The notes: a model not told the origin generated them from the letters alone. Shown: positions 1-8,626, counted from the stretch's first letter. The stretch: 64,000 bases of DNA from Nocardioides piscis (GCF_011300215.1 NZ_CP049866.1:2480001-2544000); one strand, 5' to 3'. Program-made: numbers and translations.

Positions 1-216
1 CCCGAACCCGCGGTAGTCGAAGGTGACCGCGGCGAGACCGGCCGCCGCGAACGCCTCGGCGAAGGCCGCGAGACCCGAGTCCTGGGTGCCGGCCAGGCCG
101 TGGGCCAGCACCACCACGGGGCGTCCGGCCGCGCCGGCCAGGGCCTGGGACGTGGCGGGGAAGTGGGTGGCGGCGCACATGGTGCCGCCGGAGGTGAAGG
201 TGAAGGTGCTGGTCAC
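1..216 (-). CDS. alpha/beta hydrolase, N-terminal part (continues beyond left edge)
   Basis: Only the first 72 codons are in the window. They encode the start of an alpha/beta-hydrolase fold protein: a His-Gly oxyanion-type motif (HGLAGTQDSG, residues 39-48) follows a hydrophobic strand, and a later strand ends in TFDYRGFG, typical of the segment before the nucleophile elbow. The GTG start at 216 overlaps the TGA of the TetR gene by four bases (GTGA), so it is co-translated as third gene of the monooxygenase-TetR-hydrolase operon. A Baeyer-Villiger-type monooxygenase next to a hydrolase suggests ester formation followed by ester hydrolysis, but the substrate cannot be read from this fragment. 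The catalytic Ser, Asp and His lie outside the window. Confidence 0.7.
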   Translation of the reverse strand, partial: MTSTFTFTSGGTMCAATHFPATSQALAGAAGRPVVVLAHGLAGTQDSGLAAFAEAFAAAGLAAVTFDYRGFG

Positions 217-851
217 GAGGTGCTCCCTGGACGTTGATAGATGCTGCTCAGCCAGATGTGGGTGAGGACGTCGATGCGCTGCTCCCGCTCCGGCCCCACA
301 TCCAGCGCGTGGCGCTCGAGTGCGTGGTCGTTGAGGTCGAGAAGAACCGATGCGAGCGGCCCTGCCTCGGGGCCCGCCGGCGCGTTGCCGACGGCTCTTT
401 CGCGAGTGATCATCTCGGCCACCATCGACGCGAACTCCGCGCGACCGGCCTCCCAGATGTCTCGCACCTGGGCGCTGGTGGCGCGGGCCTGCAGCAGCGC
501 ACGGTAGGTGTGGTGGGTCCGGTCGACGGCGTCGAACAGGGTGGTGATGACGTGCCGCAGGCGCTGCTCCGGCTCGCCCTCGGCCTTGACCAGCAGGTCG
601 GTGGCCTCGGAGGTGTCGTCGTACAGGTCGCTCATCAGGGCCGTGACGGCGACGGCCTTGTTCTCGAAGTAGAAGTAGAAGGCCGAGCGCGTCACCCCGG
701 CGCGGCTCGAGATGTCGGCGACCTTGACCTCGTCGAGCGACTGCTCCGCCAGGAGCTCCTCGAACGCGGTCAGCAGCGCCTGGCGACGCTGGTCCCCGCG
801 GTTGGCTGTACGGCGATCGACCAGCCGCGCCCAGCTTCGCTCCTCGCTCAC
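213..851 (-). CDS. TetR family transcriptional regulator
   Basis: A 212-residue protein with an N-terminal TetR-type DNA-binding domain at about residues 20-66, where the recognition region reads ISSRAGVTRSAFYFYFENK. This closely matches the TetR signature in which the helix-turn-helix is followed by Y-x-Y/H-F-x-x-K. The C-terminal all-helical part is the ligand-binding and dimer domain and gives no clue to the effector. The GTG start at 851 overlaps the monooxygenase stop (GTGA), and its own stop overlaps the start of the downstream hydrolase, so all three are tightly coupled. It probably represses its own operon through the paired GACGCG(T/C)GTCA elements at 2264-2296 upstream of the monooxygenase; this is inferred from position and symmetry. 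Confidence 0.88.
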   Translation of the reverse strand: MSEERSWARLVDRRTANRGDQRRQALLTAFEELLAEQSLDEVKVADISSRAGVTRSAFYFYFENKAVAVTALMSDLYDDTSEATDLLVKAEGEPEQRLRHVITTLFDAVDRTHHTYRALLQARATSAQVRDIWEAGRAEFASMVAEMITRERAVGNAPAGPEAGPLASVLLDLNDHALERHALDVGPEREQRIDVLTHIWLSSIYQRPGSTS

Positions 852-2212
852 GTGGCCGACCCGACGCTGTGCAGGCTGTGCGGGCCGGGCGTGCTCTTCT
901 CGCTCGCCCGGCGGACTCCTGCCGGGAGCTCCTTGACGCGCAGGTCGTGCTCGTAGAGGAAGTAGTCGAGCTGCTGGGTGTGGCGCGGCCGCTGCACCAT
1001 GTGGGCGGTGTACTTCTGCTCGTCCGCGGAGATCACCTGCTCCATCTCGGCGGCGGTCGGCGGCTCGTAGCGACCGGCCAGCCAGGCGGCGACCAGGCGC
1101 GTCTGGCACTCCACGAACGGGAACAGGGTGGGCGTGGACTGGGCGAAGCCGACGAAGGCGAGGTCGTCGACGCCCGGCTTGAAGATCCGCTTGTAGAGAC
1201 GGATGTGGTTCTCCGGCGCCGAGACGAAGTCGGGGTCGAAGAACGGGAAGGTGATGTTGTAGCCGGTGGCGTGCAGGACGACGTCGAACTCCTCGGCCGT
1301 CCTGTCCTCGAAGTGGACGGTGCGCCCGTCGAAGCGCTCGATGTCACCCTTGGCCCGCAGGTCGCCGGAGCCGAGGCGCAGCGGCAGCTCGACCGACTGG
1401 GTGGGGTGCGCCTCGAAGAACTTGTGGTTGGGGGTCGGCAGGCCGTAGTCCTCGGGCCGACCCGCCGTGAGGGGCTGGAAGACCTGCGCGAGCTTGCGCT
1501 GCCACGCGAACGGGATGTGCGGCGAGGTGCGGTAGTACTTGTCGGCCGGCTTCCCGGCGAGATACTTCGGCACGATCCAGGCGCCGGAACGGGTGGAGAT
1601 GACCACCTCGTTCTCCAGGGTCTTGCTGGAGAGCTCCACGGCGATGTCGGCGGCGCTGTTGCCCAGCCCGATGATCAGGATGCGTCTCCCCGTCAGGTCG
1701 TGCGGCTCCCGCGGGTCGATGTAGGCGTGGGAGTGCATGGTGAGACCGGTGAACTCACCCGGCTTCTCGGCGAACCGTGGGTCCCAGTGGTGGCCGTTGG
1801 CGACGACCAGGACGTCGGCGCGCCGGGTCCCGGTGCGCTGGGTCGTGAGCTCCCACCCTCCGTCCGCGAGGCGGTCGGCGTGGACGATGCCGTTCTCGAA
1901 CTCGATCGAGTCCTTGAGGTCGTACGCCGCGGCGTACTGCTCGAGGTAGTCCTTGATCTGGGTGTGGTGGGGGAAGTCGGGGAAGTCGGCCGGCATCGGG
2001 AAGTCCTTGAAGGACAGCTGGTGCTTGGAGGTGTCGATGTGCAGCGAGCGATAGGCGCTGCTGTGTCCGTTGGGGTTGCCGAAGGCCCAGTTGCCGCCGA
2101 TCCGGTTCGACGCCTCGTAGACGACGTGGTCGATGCCGTAGTCGCCGAGCATCTTGGCCATCGTCAGGCCGCTGATCCCGGCGCCGATCACGGCGACCTG
2201 TGGACGGGACAT
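848..2212 (-). CDS. flavin-containing monooxygenase (FMO / Baeyer-Villiger class)
   Basis: A 454-residue NADPH-dependent flavoprotein monooxygenase. It shows an FAD-binding Rossmann motif GAGISG at residues 10-15, the FMO-type fingerprint FTGLTMHSHAY at about residue 152, a second nucleotide-binding motif GLGNSAADIA at about 178 for NADPH, and the conserved HATGYN near residue 320. Members insert one oxygen atom at N, S or ketone carbonyl positions. The ATG at 2212 is preceded by AGGAGGATCCAC, a strong ribosome-binding site. It leads an operon with a TetR regulator and an alpha/beta hydrolase, which favours a ketone-to-ester activity followed by hydrolysis; that is inference. The downstream gene starts inside its stop codon. 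Confidence 0.88.
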   Translation of the reverse strand: MSRPQVAVIGAGISGLTMAKMLGDYGIDHVVYEASNRIGGNWAFGNPNGHSSAYRSLHIDTSKHQLSFKDFPMPADFPDFPHHTQIKDYLEQYAAAYDLKDSIEFENGIVHADRLADGGWELTTQRTGTRRADVLVVANGHHWDPRFAEKPGEFTGLTMHSHAYIDPREPHDLTGRRILIIGLGNSAADIAVELSSKTLENEVVISTRSGAWIVPKYLAGKPADKYYRTSPHIPFAWQRKLAQVFQPLTAGRPEDYGLPTPNHKFFEAHPTQSVELPLRLGSGDLRAKGDIERFDGRTVHFEDRTAEEFDVVLHATGYNITFPFFDPDFVSAPENHIRLYKRIFKPGVDDLAFVGFAQSTPTLFPFVECQTRLVAAWLAGRYEPPTAAEMEQVISADEQKYTAHMVQRPRHTQQLDYFLYEHDLRVKELPAGVRRASEKSTPGPHSLHSVGSAT

Positions 2213-2263
2213 GTGGATCCTCCTTGACAGGGTGGTGTGTCGGACGCCACATTGGCGCTCCAG

Positions 2264-2296
2264 TTGACGCGTGTCAAGAGTGACCGACGCGCGTCA
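2264..2296. promoter_or_regulatory. candidate TetR operator: two GACGCGYGTCA elements
   Basis: Upstream of the monooxygenase start lie TTGACGCGTGTCAA (2264-2277, inverted halves TTGAC/GTCAA) and TGACCGACGCGCGTCA (2281-2296). The cores GACGCGTGTCA (2266-2276) and GACGCGCGTCA (2286-2296) are spaced exactly 20 bp, two helical turns, as expected for side-by-side dimers. The position, 52 bp upstream of the operon's first codon, fits autorepression by the TetR protein encoded in the same operon. Binding is inferred only. Confidence 0.5.
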
Positions 2297-2376
2297 GGGG
2301 CAGCCAGTGGAGGCGCCCGGCACAGCCCTTCGAGAAGGTCCTTGCGTATCGCCTGGCGACGGCGGCGTGGTCGCGG

Positions 2377-3812
2377 CTACGCCTTCGGCAGGATGTTGTT
2401 GTTCAGGCGGAAGAAGTTGTCCGGGTCGTAGTGGGCCTTGATCTCCTCGAGGCGCTGGAGGTTCGCCTTGTCGAAGGCACTCTCGACACCGGTGGTGACT
2501 GCTTCGTCGGAGACGCCGGAGAAGTTGAGGTAGAGCGAGCCGGTTCCGTGCTCGTGCACCCTGCCCCAGGCATCGCGCACCCAGGTGACGACCTTGTCGT
2601 CGTCCTTCTCGTCCTCCCAGTTGCCGTCCATCGACACCATCCACTTCGCCGAGCGCTCGCTGTAGGCGGTGTCCTCTGCCGCGATGCGGTTGATCGCTCC
2701 GCCCATGAGGAACGTGACGACGAACGTGCGCGCACTCGGCCGGTTGCGGGCCTTGTCCACGATGATCTCGATGGCTGAGTCGCTCAGCTCCTCGAGGTAG
2801 GTCGCCTTCCAGTAGCTGCGGAGCGTTCCGCGTCGGAAGAACTCGTCGAAGGCGCTCTGCACCCCCACGAAGGGCAGGGGGCCGGAGATGTCGACCAGCG
2901 GGCTGCCGATGTCGCGGAGCGGTTGGAGGATCCGCATGCCCCCTCCGGTTCGCCGGAGTACACCGCGGCCGTGAGGACGAACGGGGTGTCGTGGATCTCG
3001 GGTGGGGTGTGCTCGCTCGACGGCAACGTGGTGCAGCCGATCAGTGCCGAGATCTCGTCGGGCACTGTCTGGGCCCAGTCGCGGAACTGCCGATAGACGT
3101 TCTCCGCGTCCTCCACGGGGTGGAACACGCCGGCGAAGGCCACCGTCGGACCGACCGGGTGACACTGGAACGTGAACGAGGTGACCACTCCGAAGTTGCC
3201 ACCACCGCCGCGGAGGGCCCAGAACAGGTCGGGATTCGAGTCGGCCGAGGCCGTCCGCACCTGACCATCGGCGCCCACCACCTGCGCGGACAACAGGTTG
3301 TCGACCGCCATGCCGTACTTGCGACGCAACCACCCCTCCCCACCGCCCAGCGTGAGCCCGGCGACACCGGTGTCTGAGACGATGCCGCTCGGTGCAACCA
3401 GCGCGAATGCCTGCGTCTCGTGGTCGAGGTCGCCGATGAGCGCACCCCCCTGGACCCGCACGGTCCTGGCCTCCGGGTCGACGTCGACGCCGTTCATCCG
3501 GGCGAGGTCGAGGAGCAGGCCGCCGTCGATGCTCGAGAGGCCGGCGATCGAGTGACCACCCCCGCGGACCGCCATCAGGAGCCTGTTGGTGCGGGCGAAG
3601 CTGACCGCGCCGACCACGTCCGCGGTGCCCGAGGGTCGGACGACCAGCGCCGGGTCGCCCGGATGCATCAGGTTGTAGGCCGGGCGGATTGAGGAGTATT
3701 CGGAGTCCTCCGGGGTGAACACGTCACCGCGGATCGTCATACGGAGTTCCTCGAGGCTCTCGTCGTCGATCTGCGCCTCGGGGCCGTCCAGCGTTGCCAT
3801 CGTCACGGTCAT
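2377..3812 (-). pseudogene. FAD-dependent oxidoreductase, berberine-bridge family, one-base frameshift
   Basis: Two frames together encode a 478-residue BBE/6-hydroxynicotine-oxidase-type flavoprotein. The N-terminal frame (from ATG 3812) carries the FAD-binding loop VRGGGHSIAG with the histidine that is covalently attached to FAD in this family, and GVAGLTLGGGEGWLRRKYG. The C-terminal frame carries GGMRILQPLRDIG and the terminal hallmark YDPDNFFRLNNNI. The frames meet at the five-C run 2939-2943; one extra base gives an uninterrupted EPEGGMRILQPLR reading that matches the family, and the total becomes divisible by three. Nothing else is damaged, so a sequencing miscall is more likely than a dead gene. 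The start follows GAAGGGGCAGCGCG. Substrate unknown. Confidence 0.8.
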
Positions 3813-3834
3813 CGCGCTGCCCCTTCTGCTCGTG

Positions 3835-3849
3835 GGGTGAAATTCACCC
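3835..3849. promoter_or_regulatory. perfect palindrome GGGTGAAATTCACCC upstream of BBE oxidase
   Basis: A 7-1-7 perfect inverted repeat lies 23 bp upstream of the oxidase start codon. A second TCACCCAA element occurs at 3891-3898 next to an ACCCA/TGGGT inverted pair. The arrangement looks like an operator for a dimeric repressor acting on the oxidase gene. The cognate protein is unknown; no regulator gene is adjacent on this side. Confidence 0.4.
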
Positions 3850-3952
3850 AACCCATGAGCGTAGACCGGGTGGCGGGGGCCCGGAATCACCCAATCTGGG
3901 TATCCACGAGCACCTGTCGGCGGGCCGACTGGCCGGTCCCACTATCTGACGT

Positions 3953-5299
3953 TCAGGCGCGCCCGACGCTCAGCATCTCCTCCCGGCTGGCGACCTTGAT
4001 CCGCAGCCGTCCCTGAGCCTCGCCCAGTGCGATCTCGTGCTGGTCGACCCGCAGCCAGTGGTCGAGGTCGGCGACCGCGACGCCCCTGTCGAGGAGGAAG
4101 GCGTCCACGTCGGTGGTGCTGCGGGCCGTCGCCGTGGGGGTGGTCTCGGCGACGAGGTGCGCGACGGTCTCGGCGGCGTCGCTCTTGGTGTGGCCGATGA
4201 GACCCACCGGACCGCGCTTGATCCAGCCGGTGACATAGGTGGCGGGGAGCCGCCCGCCGTCCAGGTCGAGCACCCGCCCCCCGTCGTTGGGGATCACGGC
4301 GGCGCGGTCGTCGAAGGGCAGGTCGGCGATCGCCGAGCTGCGATAGCCGACGGCGCGATAGACGGCCTGGACGTCCCAGTTCGTCACCAGGCCGGTGCCC
4401 ACGACGTTGCCGTCGCCGACCAGCCGGGTCCGCTCGGTGCGCAAGGTCTCGACCTTGCCGGGGCCGGCGATCTCCACCGGCTGCTCGAGGAAGTGGAGAT
4501 GGATCCGGTGGGGCTTGCCCGTCGGCTCGCGACCGACCCAGTTGGCGAGGGTGTCGAGCACCATCTTGGCCTGCTTGTTGCGTCCGATGTGCTCCATGCT
4601 GGCGTCGTCGACCTCGAAGCCCTCGGGGTGCACGATGACGTCGACGTTGGGGGAGTGGGCCAGCTCGCGCAGCTCGAGCGGGGAGAACTTCGCATAGGCC
4701 GGACCTCGACGGGCGAAGACATGCACGTCGGTCGCGCGCTTGTCGCGCAGCGCCTCGTGGACGTGGGCGGGGATGTCGGTGGTGAGCATCTCGTCCCCGG
4801 TCTTGGCCAGCACCCGGGCGACGTCGAGGGCGACGTTGCCCGCGCCCAGGACGGCGACGTGCTGGGCGTCGAGCGGCCAGCTGGCGGGCGCGTCGGGGTG
4901 CGAGTCGTACCAGGAGACGAAGTCGGCGGCGCCGTACGACCCGGGGAGGTCCTCGCCGGGGATGCCGAGGTCGCGATCGGTGCGCGCACCCGTGGCCACC
5001 ACGACGGCGTCATAGAACTCGCGCAGCTCCTCGAGCTTGAGGTCGGCGCCGAGGTCGACGTTGCCGAGCAGCCGGACGTCGGGGTGCGCCAGCACCCGCT
5101 GGAGCGCCTTGACGATCTCCTTGATGCGCGGGTGGTCGGGCGCGACGCCGTAGCGGACCAGGCCGAAGGGCGCCGGGAGGCGTTCGAGGATGTCGACGGA
5201 GACGTCGACCTCGGACTTGGTGAGCAGATCGGCGGCATAGATGCCGGCCGGTCCGCCGCCGACGATGGCAACACGCAGCGCCGAAGCAGTTGGGGTCAT
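3953..5299 (-). CDS. fprA: ferredoxin/adrenodoxin-type NADP+ reductase (FprA-like)
   Basis: A 448-residue flavoprotein of the adrenodoxin reductase family, close to the usual 450-460 residues. It begins with the FAD motif VGGGPAGIYAAD (residues 13-24), followed by FGLVRYGVAPDHP, a family hallmark. A second Rossmann element GAGNVALDVARVL near residue 155 binds NADP, and the FARRGPAYAKF segment near residue 195 matches the NADP-phosphate contact region. GWIKRGPVGLIGHTK near the C-terminus is also diagnostic. It passes electrons from NADPH to ferredoxins serving cytochromes P450 or Rieske oxygenases; no P450 lies next to it, but the window's Rieske-reductase and monooxygenase genes show such chemistry in the organism. 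It is divergent from a LysR gene with shared palindromes at 5347-5372. Confidence 0.9.
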   Translation of the reverse strand: MTPTASALRVAIVGGGPAGIYAADLLTKSEVDVSVDILERLPAPFGLVRYGVAPDHPRIKEIVKALQRVLAHPDVRLLGNVDLGADLKLEELREFYDAVVVATGARTDRDLGIPGEDLPGSYGAADFVSWYDSHPDAPASWPLDAQHVAVLGAGNVALDVARVLAKTGDEMLTTDIPAHVHEALRDKRATDVHVFARRGPAYAKFSPLELRELAHSPNVDVIVHPEGFEVDDASMEHIGRNKQAKMVLDTLANWVGREPTGKPHRIHLHFLEQPVEIAGPGKVETLRTERTRLVGDGNVVGTGLVTNWDVQAVYRAVGYRSSAIADLPFDDRAAVIPNDGGRVLDLDGGRLPATYVTGWIKRGPVGLIGHTKSDAAETVAHLVAETTPTATARSTTDVDAFLLDRGVAVADLDHWLRVDQHEIALGEAQGRLRIKVASREEMLSVGRA

Positions 5300-5346
5300 G
5301 TCGAGAAGTGTGTCGACCGGTGGCCTGCCACAGAACGAAGTTGTGG

Positions 5347-5372
5347 TTGTGATGTCACAAGATAACCTTGTG
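5347..5372. promoter_or_regulatory. overlapping TTGTGA/TCACAA and CACAAG/CTTGTG palindromes
   Basis: Within the divergent region of the FprA-like and LysR genes are three half-sites of one motif: TTGTGA (5347-5352), TCACAAG (5355-5361) and CTTGTG (5367-5372). They form TTGTGA-N2-TCACAA and CACAAG-N5-CTTGTG. The array covers the first annotated LysR codons, so either binding is within the coding start or the real start is one of the later GTG codons. LysR proteins commonly bind such interrupted dyads and control a divergent gene. Confidence 0.5.
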
Positions 5373-6302
5373 CCTGTGTTGGGACCTCATGTGCCGGAGC
5401 TGCGCGCCCTCGAGCTGCTCGTGGAGGTCGACCGGCTCGGAAGCCTCAGCGCCGGCGCCGAGTCGCTGGGGATCACCCAGCAGGCGGCGTCCTCGCGGGT
5501 CCGGACGATGGAGGCGCTCGTGGGGGTCCCGCTGCTGGTGCGATCGCGCCGCGGCTCGGCCCTGACCCCGACCGGGCAGCTGGTGGTGCAGTGGGCGGGA
5601 CGAGTGCTCGAGGAGGCGGCACAGCTCGACGCAGGGATCGCTGCCCTGCGCTCCGATCGTCGCGGGCACCTGCGGATCGCAGCGAGCCTCACCATCGCCG
5701 AGCACCTGCTGCCGGGCTGGCTCGTCGCGGTGCGCGCGGACCAGGTCCGGGCCGGGCAGGCGCCGACGGAGTTCACGATGACGGCGACCAACAGCGAGCG
5801 GGTGGTCGAGCTCGTCGTCGGGGGTGAGGTCGAGCTGGGGTTCGTGGAGGGGCCGGACGCGCCGACGGGGTTGAGCCACCGGCTGGTGGGCACCGACGAG
5901 CTCGTCGTCGTCGTCGCGCCCGAGCACGCCTGGGCGCACCGCCCGCGCCGACGCGTCTCGGCCTCGAGCCTCGCGGCGACGCCGCTGGTGGTGCGCGAAG
6001 CAGGCTCCGGCACTCGAACCGTCCTCGAGCGAGCCCTGGACGGGCTCCCGGCAGCACCGCCGGCCCTGGAGCTGTCGAGCACCACGGCCGTGCGGGCGGC
6101 CGTGGTGGCGGGAGCCGGACCCGCCGTCCTGGGCGCCCACGCGGTGCGTGACGACCTGGCCACCGGTCGACTGGTGGCGGTCACGGTCACGGGTCTCGAC
6201 CTCACGCGACGGCTCAATGTCGTCTGGCGCGACGGCCCACAGCCGCCAGCGGGACCCGCGCGCGCCCTGGTCGCACGTGCTGTCATAGCGCAAGTCTCCT
6301 GA
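5352..6302 (+). CDS. LysR family transcriptional regulator
   Basis: About 316 residues with the N-terminal winged helix: LRALELLVEVDRLGSLSAGAES leads into ITQQAASSRVRTMEALVG, the LysR recognition helix region, then LLVRSRRGSALTPTG, the classical wing. The effector domain from about residue 95 to the end gives no ligand clue. The start is uncertain: ATG 5352 is listed, but in-frame GTG codons at 5370 and 5391 would place the palindrome array upstream of the gene. A clear ribosome-binding site is absent, so a leaderless message is possible. It is divergent from the FprA-like reductase, the most likely target. Confidence 0.85.
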   Translation: MSQDNLVPVLGPHVPELRALELLVEVDRLGSLSAGAESLGITQQAASSRVRTMEALVGVPLLVRSRRGSALTPTGQLVVQWAGRVLEEAAQLDAGIAALRSDRRGHLRIAASLTIAEHLLPGWLVAVRADQVRAGQAPTEFTMTATNSERVVELVVGGEVELGFVEGPDAPTGLSHRLVGTDELVVVVAPEHAWAHRPRRRVSASSLAATPLVVREAGSGTRTVLERALDGLPAAPPALELSSTTAVRAAVVAGAGPAVLGAHAVRDDLATGRLVAVTVTGLDLTRRLNVVWRDGPQPPAGPARALVARAVIAQVS

Positions 6303-6310
6303 TGGTGGCA

Positions 6311-6326
6311 CGTGATGTAGATCACT
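6311..6326. promoter_or_regulatory. CRP/GlxR-like site CGTGATGTAGATCACT
   Basis: GTGA-N6-TCAC with a central TA matches the actinobacterial CRP/GlxR pattern TGTGANNTANNTCACA except at the outermost base on each side. It lies about 110 bp upstream of the lipase gene and just after the LysR stop codon. This could place the secreted lipase under catabolite control; the inference rests on motif and position alone. Confidence 0.4.
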
Positions 6327-6436
6327 TGCTGTGGTCCTTCTCACCGCAAGTTACGCTCTCGTAGGTTGCTCTGCACTGCCGTGACGAGGGAAGAGGGAGT
6401 CCCTCGTCGCGGTGGCCTACCTGGGAGGAACCACAT

Positions 6437-8608
6437 ATGCGAATCACCCTGCGCGCCACCGCGCTCGGCACCCTGACGCTGACCTTCATGGGCTCGGCGA
6501 TGGCGGTGCTCCAGTCCCCGGCCTCGGCCGCCACCCTCAGTGGAGAGGTCTGGGCCTCGGACCTGCCCTTCGTGTCGCAGACCAACGGCTGGGGTCCGGC
6601 CGAGCGGGACGAGTCGAACGGCGAGAAGGCGGCGGGCGACGGCCGCACCCTGTGGCTGGACGGCAAGAGCCACGACAAGGGCCTCGGAGTCCACGCCGAC
6701 TCCGCCATCCGCTTCGACGTCGGCGGTGACTGCGAGTTCTTCCAGTCCGAGGTCGGCATCGACGACGAGGTCGGCAACAGCGGAAGCGTGGTCTTCTCGG
6801 TCGTCGCCGACGGCGTCCAGGTCGTGCAGACCCGGACGCTCACGGGATCGATGGACCCCGTGACGATCTATGCCGGCATCGACGGGGCGCAGACGGTCGA
6901 CCTGCTCGTCTCGCAGGCCGAGGGGGGCGACATCGACGACCACGCCGACTGGGCAAGCGCGAAGTTCCGCTGCTCGGGCGACGGGACGGCGCCCGCCAGC
7001 ACGCGCCCCGAGGCGCCCGCGACGTCGGTCTTCGCCAGCGACTGGCCCTTCCTGGGCACTCCGGCCAACGGGTGGGGTCCGGTGGAGCGCGACACGGCCA
7101 ACGGCGAGCAGGCAGCCGGCGACGGTCCGCGCCTGAAGCTCAACGGCGTCAGCTACGACAAGGGCCTGGGTGTCCACGCAGGTTCGTTCGTCAGCTATCA
7201 CCTGGGCGGTCAGTGCTCGAGCTTCACGGCCAGGGTCGGCGTGGACGACTCGAAGGGCGCGTTGGGGTCCGTACGGTTCCGGGTCTTCGCCGACGGCGTC
7301 GAGGTGGCCGACACCGGCAAGATGTTCAACAGCACTGCCACCAAGACGATCTCGGCGACGACGGCCGGGGCCCAGCGTCTCGACCTGCTCGTCGACAACG
7401 GCGGTGACGGCAGCAACAACGACCACGGTGACTGGGCCGACGCTCGCCTGGTGTGCGGCGACGGCGGGGTCGGTGACGCCTTCTACACCCCGCCTGCCTC
7501 CCTGCCTGCGGGGATGGGCAAGATCGTTCGTGCCGAGCCCTCGCAGTTCTGGGTCACCCCGCTCAAGGTGGTGCCGGTGGACGCGACGGTCACCCGACTG
7601 ATGTACACCTCGAGTGACCGCAACGACGACCAGATCGCCGTCACCGGGCAGGTGGTCGTGCCCAACAAGTTGTGGTCGGGCGCCGGCCCGCGCCCCGTCG
7701 TCGCCTACGCCGTGGGCACCCAGGGCCTGGGCGACACGTGCGCACCCTCGCGGCTCTCCGACGGCGGCGGCCTGGAGTATGAGAACTTCTTCATCGCCGG
7801 GCTGCTGGCCAAGGGCTACTCCGTCGTGGCGACCGACTACCAGGGTCTGGGGACCCCCGGTCTGCACACGTTCATGAGCCGGGAGGTCCAGGCGCGCGCG
7901 GTGCTCGACTCGGTGCGCGCGGCCGCCAACGTCCAGGGCTCGGGGATCAGCGCCTCGACCCCGGTGGCGATGATGGGCTACTCGCAGGGCGGTGGGGCAG
8001 CGGCCGCTGCAGCCGAGCTCGCGCCGACCTACGCCCCGGAGCTCAACGTCGTCGGCGTCGCCGCCGGTGGTGTGCCCGGTGACCTGCTGGCCACCGCGGA
8101 CCACCTCGACGGATCGATGGTGGTCGGCTTCATGGCCTACGCCGTCCTGGGTGTGGGTGAGGGCACCTATGGGATGGACCTCGACCCCTACCTCAATGCC
8201 AAGGGCCAGGAGCTCTTCGCCAAGGTCCGGGAGGAGTGCGTCATCGAGACCGTCCTCGGCCACGCGTTCACGCAGACGTCGACGCTCACGGTGGACGGTG
8301 TGTCGGTGCCGCAGATGCTGCGCCGGCCCGAGTTCGCCACCTTGTTGGAGGAGCAGCTGATCGGCAACGGCCGCAAGCCCTCGGTGCCGGCACTGGTCTA
8401 CCACTCCACCACCGACGACGCGATCCCGTTCGGCGCAGGCCTCGGGACGGCGCAGCGTTGGTGCGAGCAGGGTGCCGCGGTCAGCTTCGTCAAGGGCTAC
8501 GTGCCCGGACACGTCGGTGGGGCCTTCGGCTTCTATCCCGAGGCCCTGAAGTTCATCGAGGCGCGATTGGGTGGTGCGCCTGTCGCGACGAGCTGCTCGA
8601 CGATCTGA
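6437..8608 (+). CDS. secreted lipase with two N-terminal NPCBM carbohydrate-binding modules
   Basis: A 723-residue secreted protein. Residues 1-32 form a Sec signal peptide ending in a SPASAA cleavage region. Two homologous NPCBM-type modules follow (about 35-180 and 195-345), each with a W-G-P-x-E-R-D motif, GDG, and KGLGVHA, the hallmark of this galactose-binding-like family. The rest is a secretory-lipase-type (LIP) alpha/beta hydrolase: nucleophile elbow GYSQGG with Ser at about residue 516, a following Asp in STTDDAIPFG and His in VPGHVGG. It likely hydrolyses acyl esters at a glycan-bearing surface. GGGAGGAACCACAT precedes the ATG. A strong terminator follows at 8627. The combination of paired NPCBM modules with a lipase is unusual. 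Confidence 0.88.
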   Translation: MRITLRATALGTLTLTFMGSAMAVLQSPASAATLSGEVWASDLPFVSQTNGWGPAERDESNGEKAAGDGRTLWLDGKSHDKGLGVHADSAIRFDVGGDCEFFQSEVGIDDEVGNSGSVVFSVVADGVQVVQTRTLTGSMDPVTIYAGIDGAQTVDLLVSQAEGGDIDDHADWASAKFRCSGDGTAPASTRPEAPATSVFASDWPFLGTPANGWGPVERDTANGEQAAGDGPRLKLNGVSYDKGLGVHAGSFVSYHLGGQCSSFTARVGVDDSKGALGSVRFRVFADGVEVADTGKMFNSTATKTISATTAGAQRLDLLVDNGGDGSNNDHGDWADARLVCGDGGVGDAFYTPPASLPAGMGKIVRAEPSQFWVTPLKVVPVDATVTRLMYTSSDRNDDQIAVTGQVVVPNKLWSGAGPRPVVAYAVGTQGLGDTCAPSRLSDGGGLEYENFFIAGLLAKGYSVVATDYQGLGTPGLHTFMSREVQARAVLDSVRAAANVQGSGISASTPVAMMGYSQGGGAAAAAAELAPTYAPELNVVGVAAGGVPGDLLATADHLDGSMVVGFMAYAVLGVGEGTYGMDLDPYLNAKGQELFAKVREECVIETVLGHAFTQTSTLTVDGVSVPQMLRRPEFATLLEEQLIGNGRKPSVPALVYHSTTDDAIPFGAGLGTAQRWCEQGAAVSFVKGYVPGHVGGAFGFYPEALKFIEARLGGAPVATSCSTI

Positions 8609-8626
8609 CGAGCCGCAGCGCCTGAG

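Noticed and set aside
869..2227. Long open frames antisense to the FMO gene, and similar ones opposite the FprA, UvrA, kinase and FAD genes
   Set aside because: These are expected in very high-GC DNA; their translations are low-complexity (Val/Gly/Arg rich), lack family motifs and have no ribosome-binding sites.
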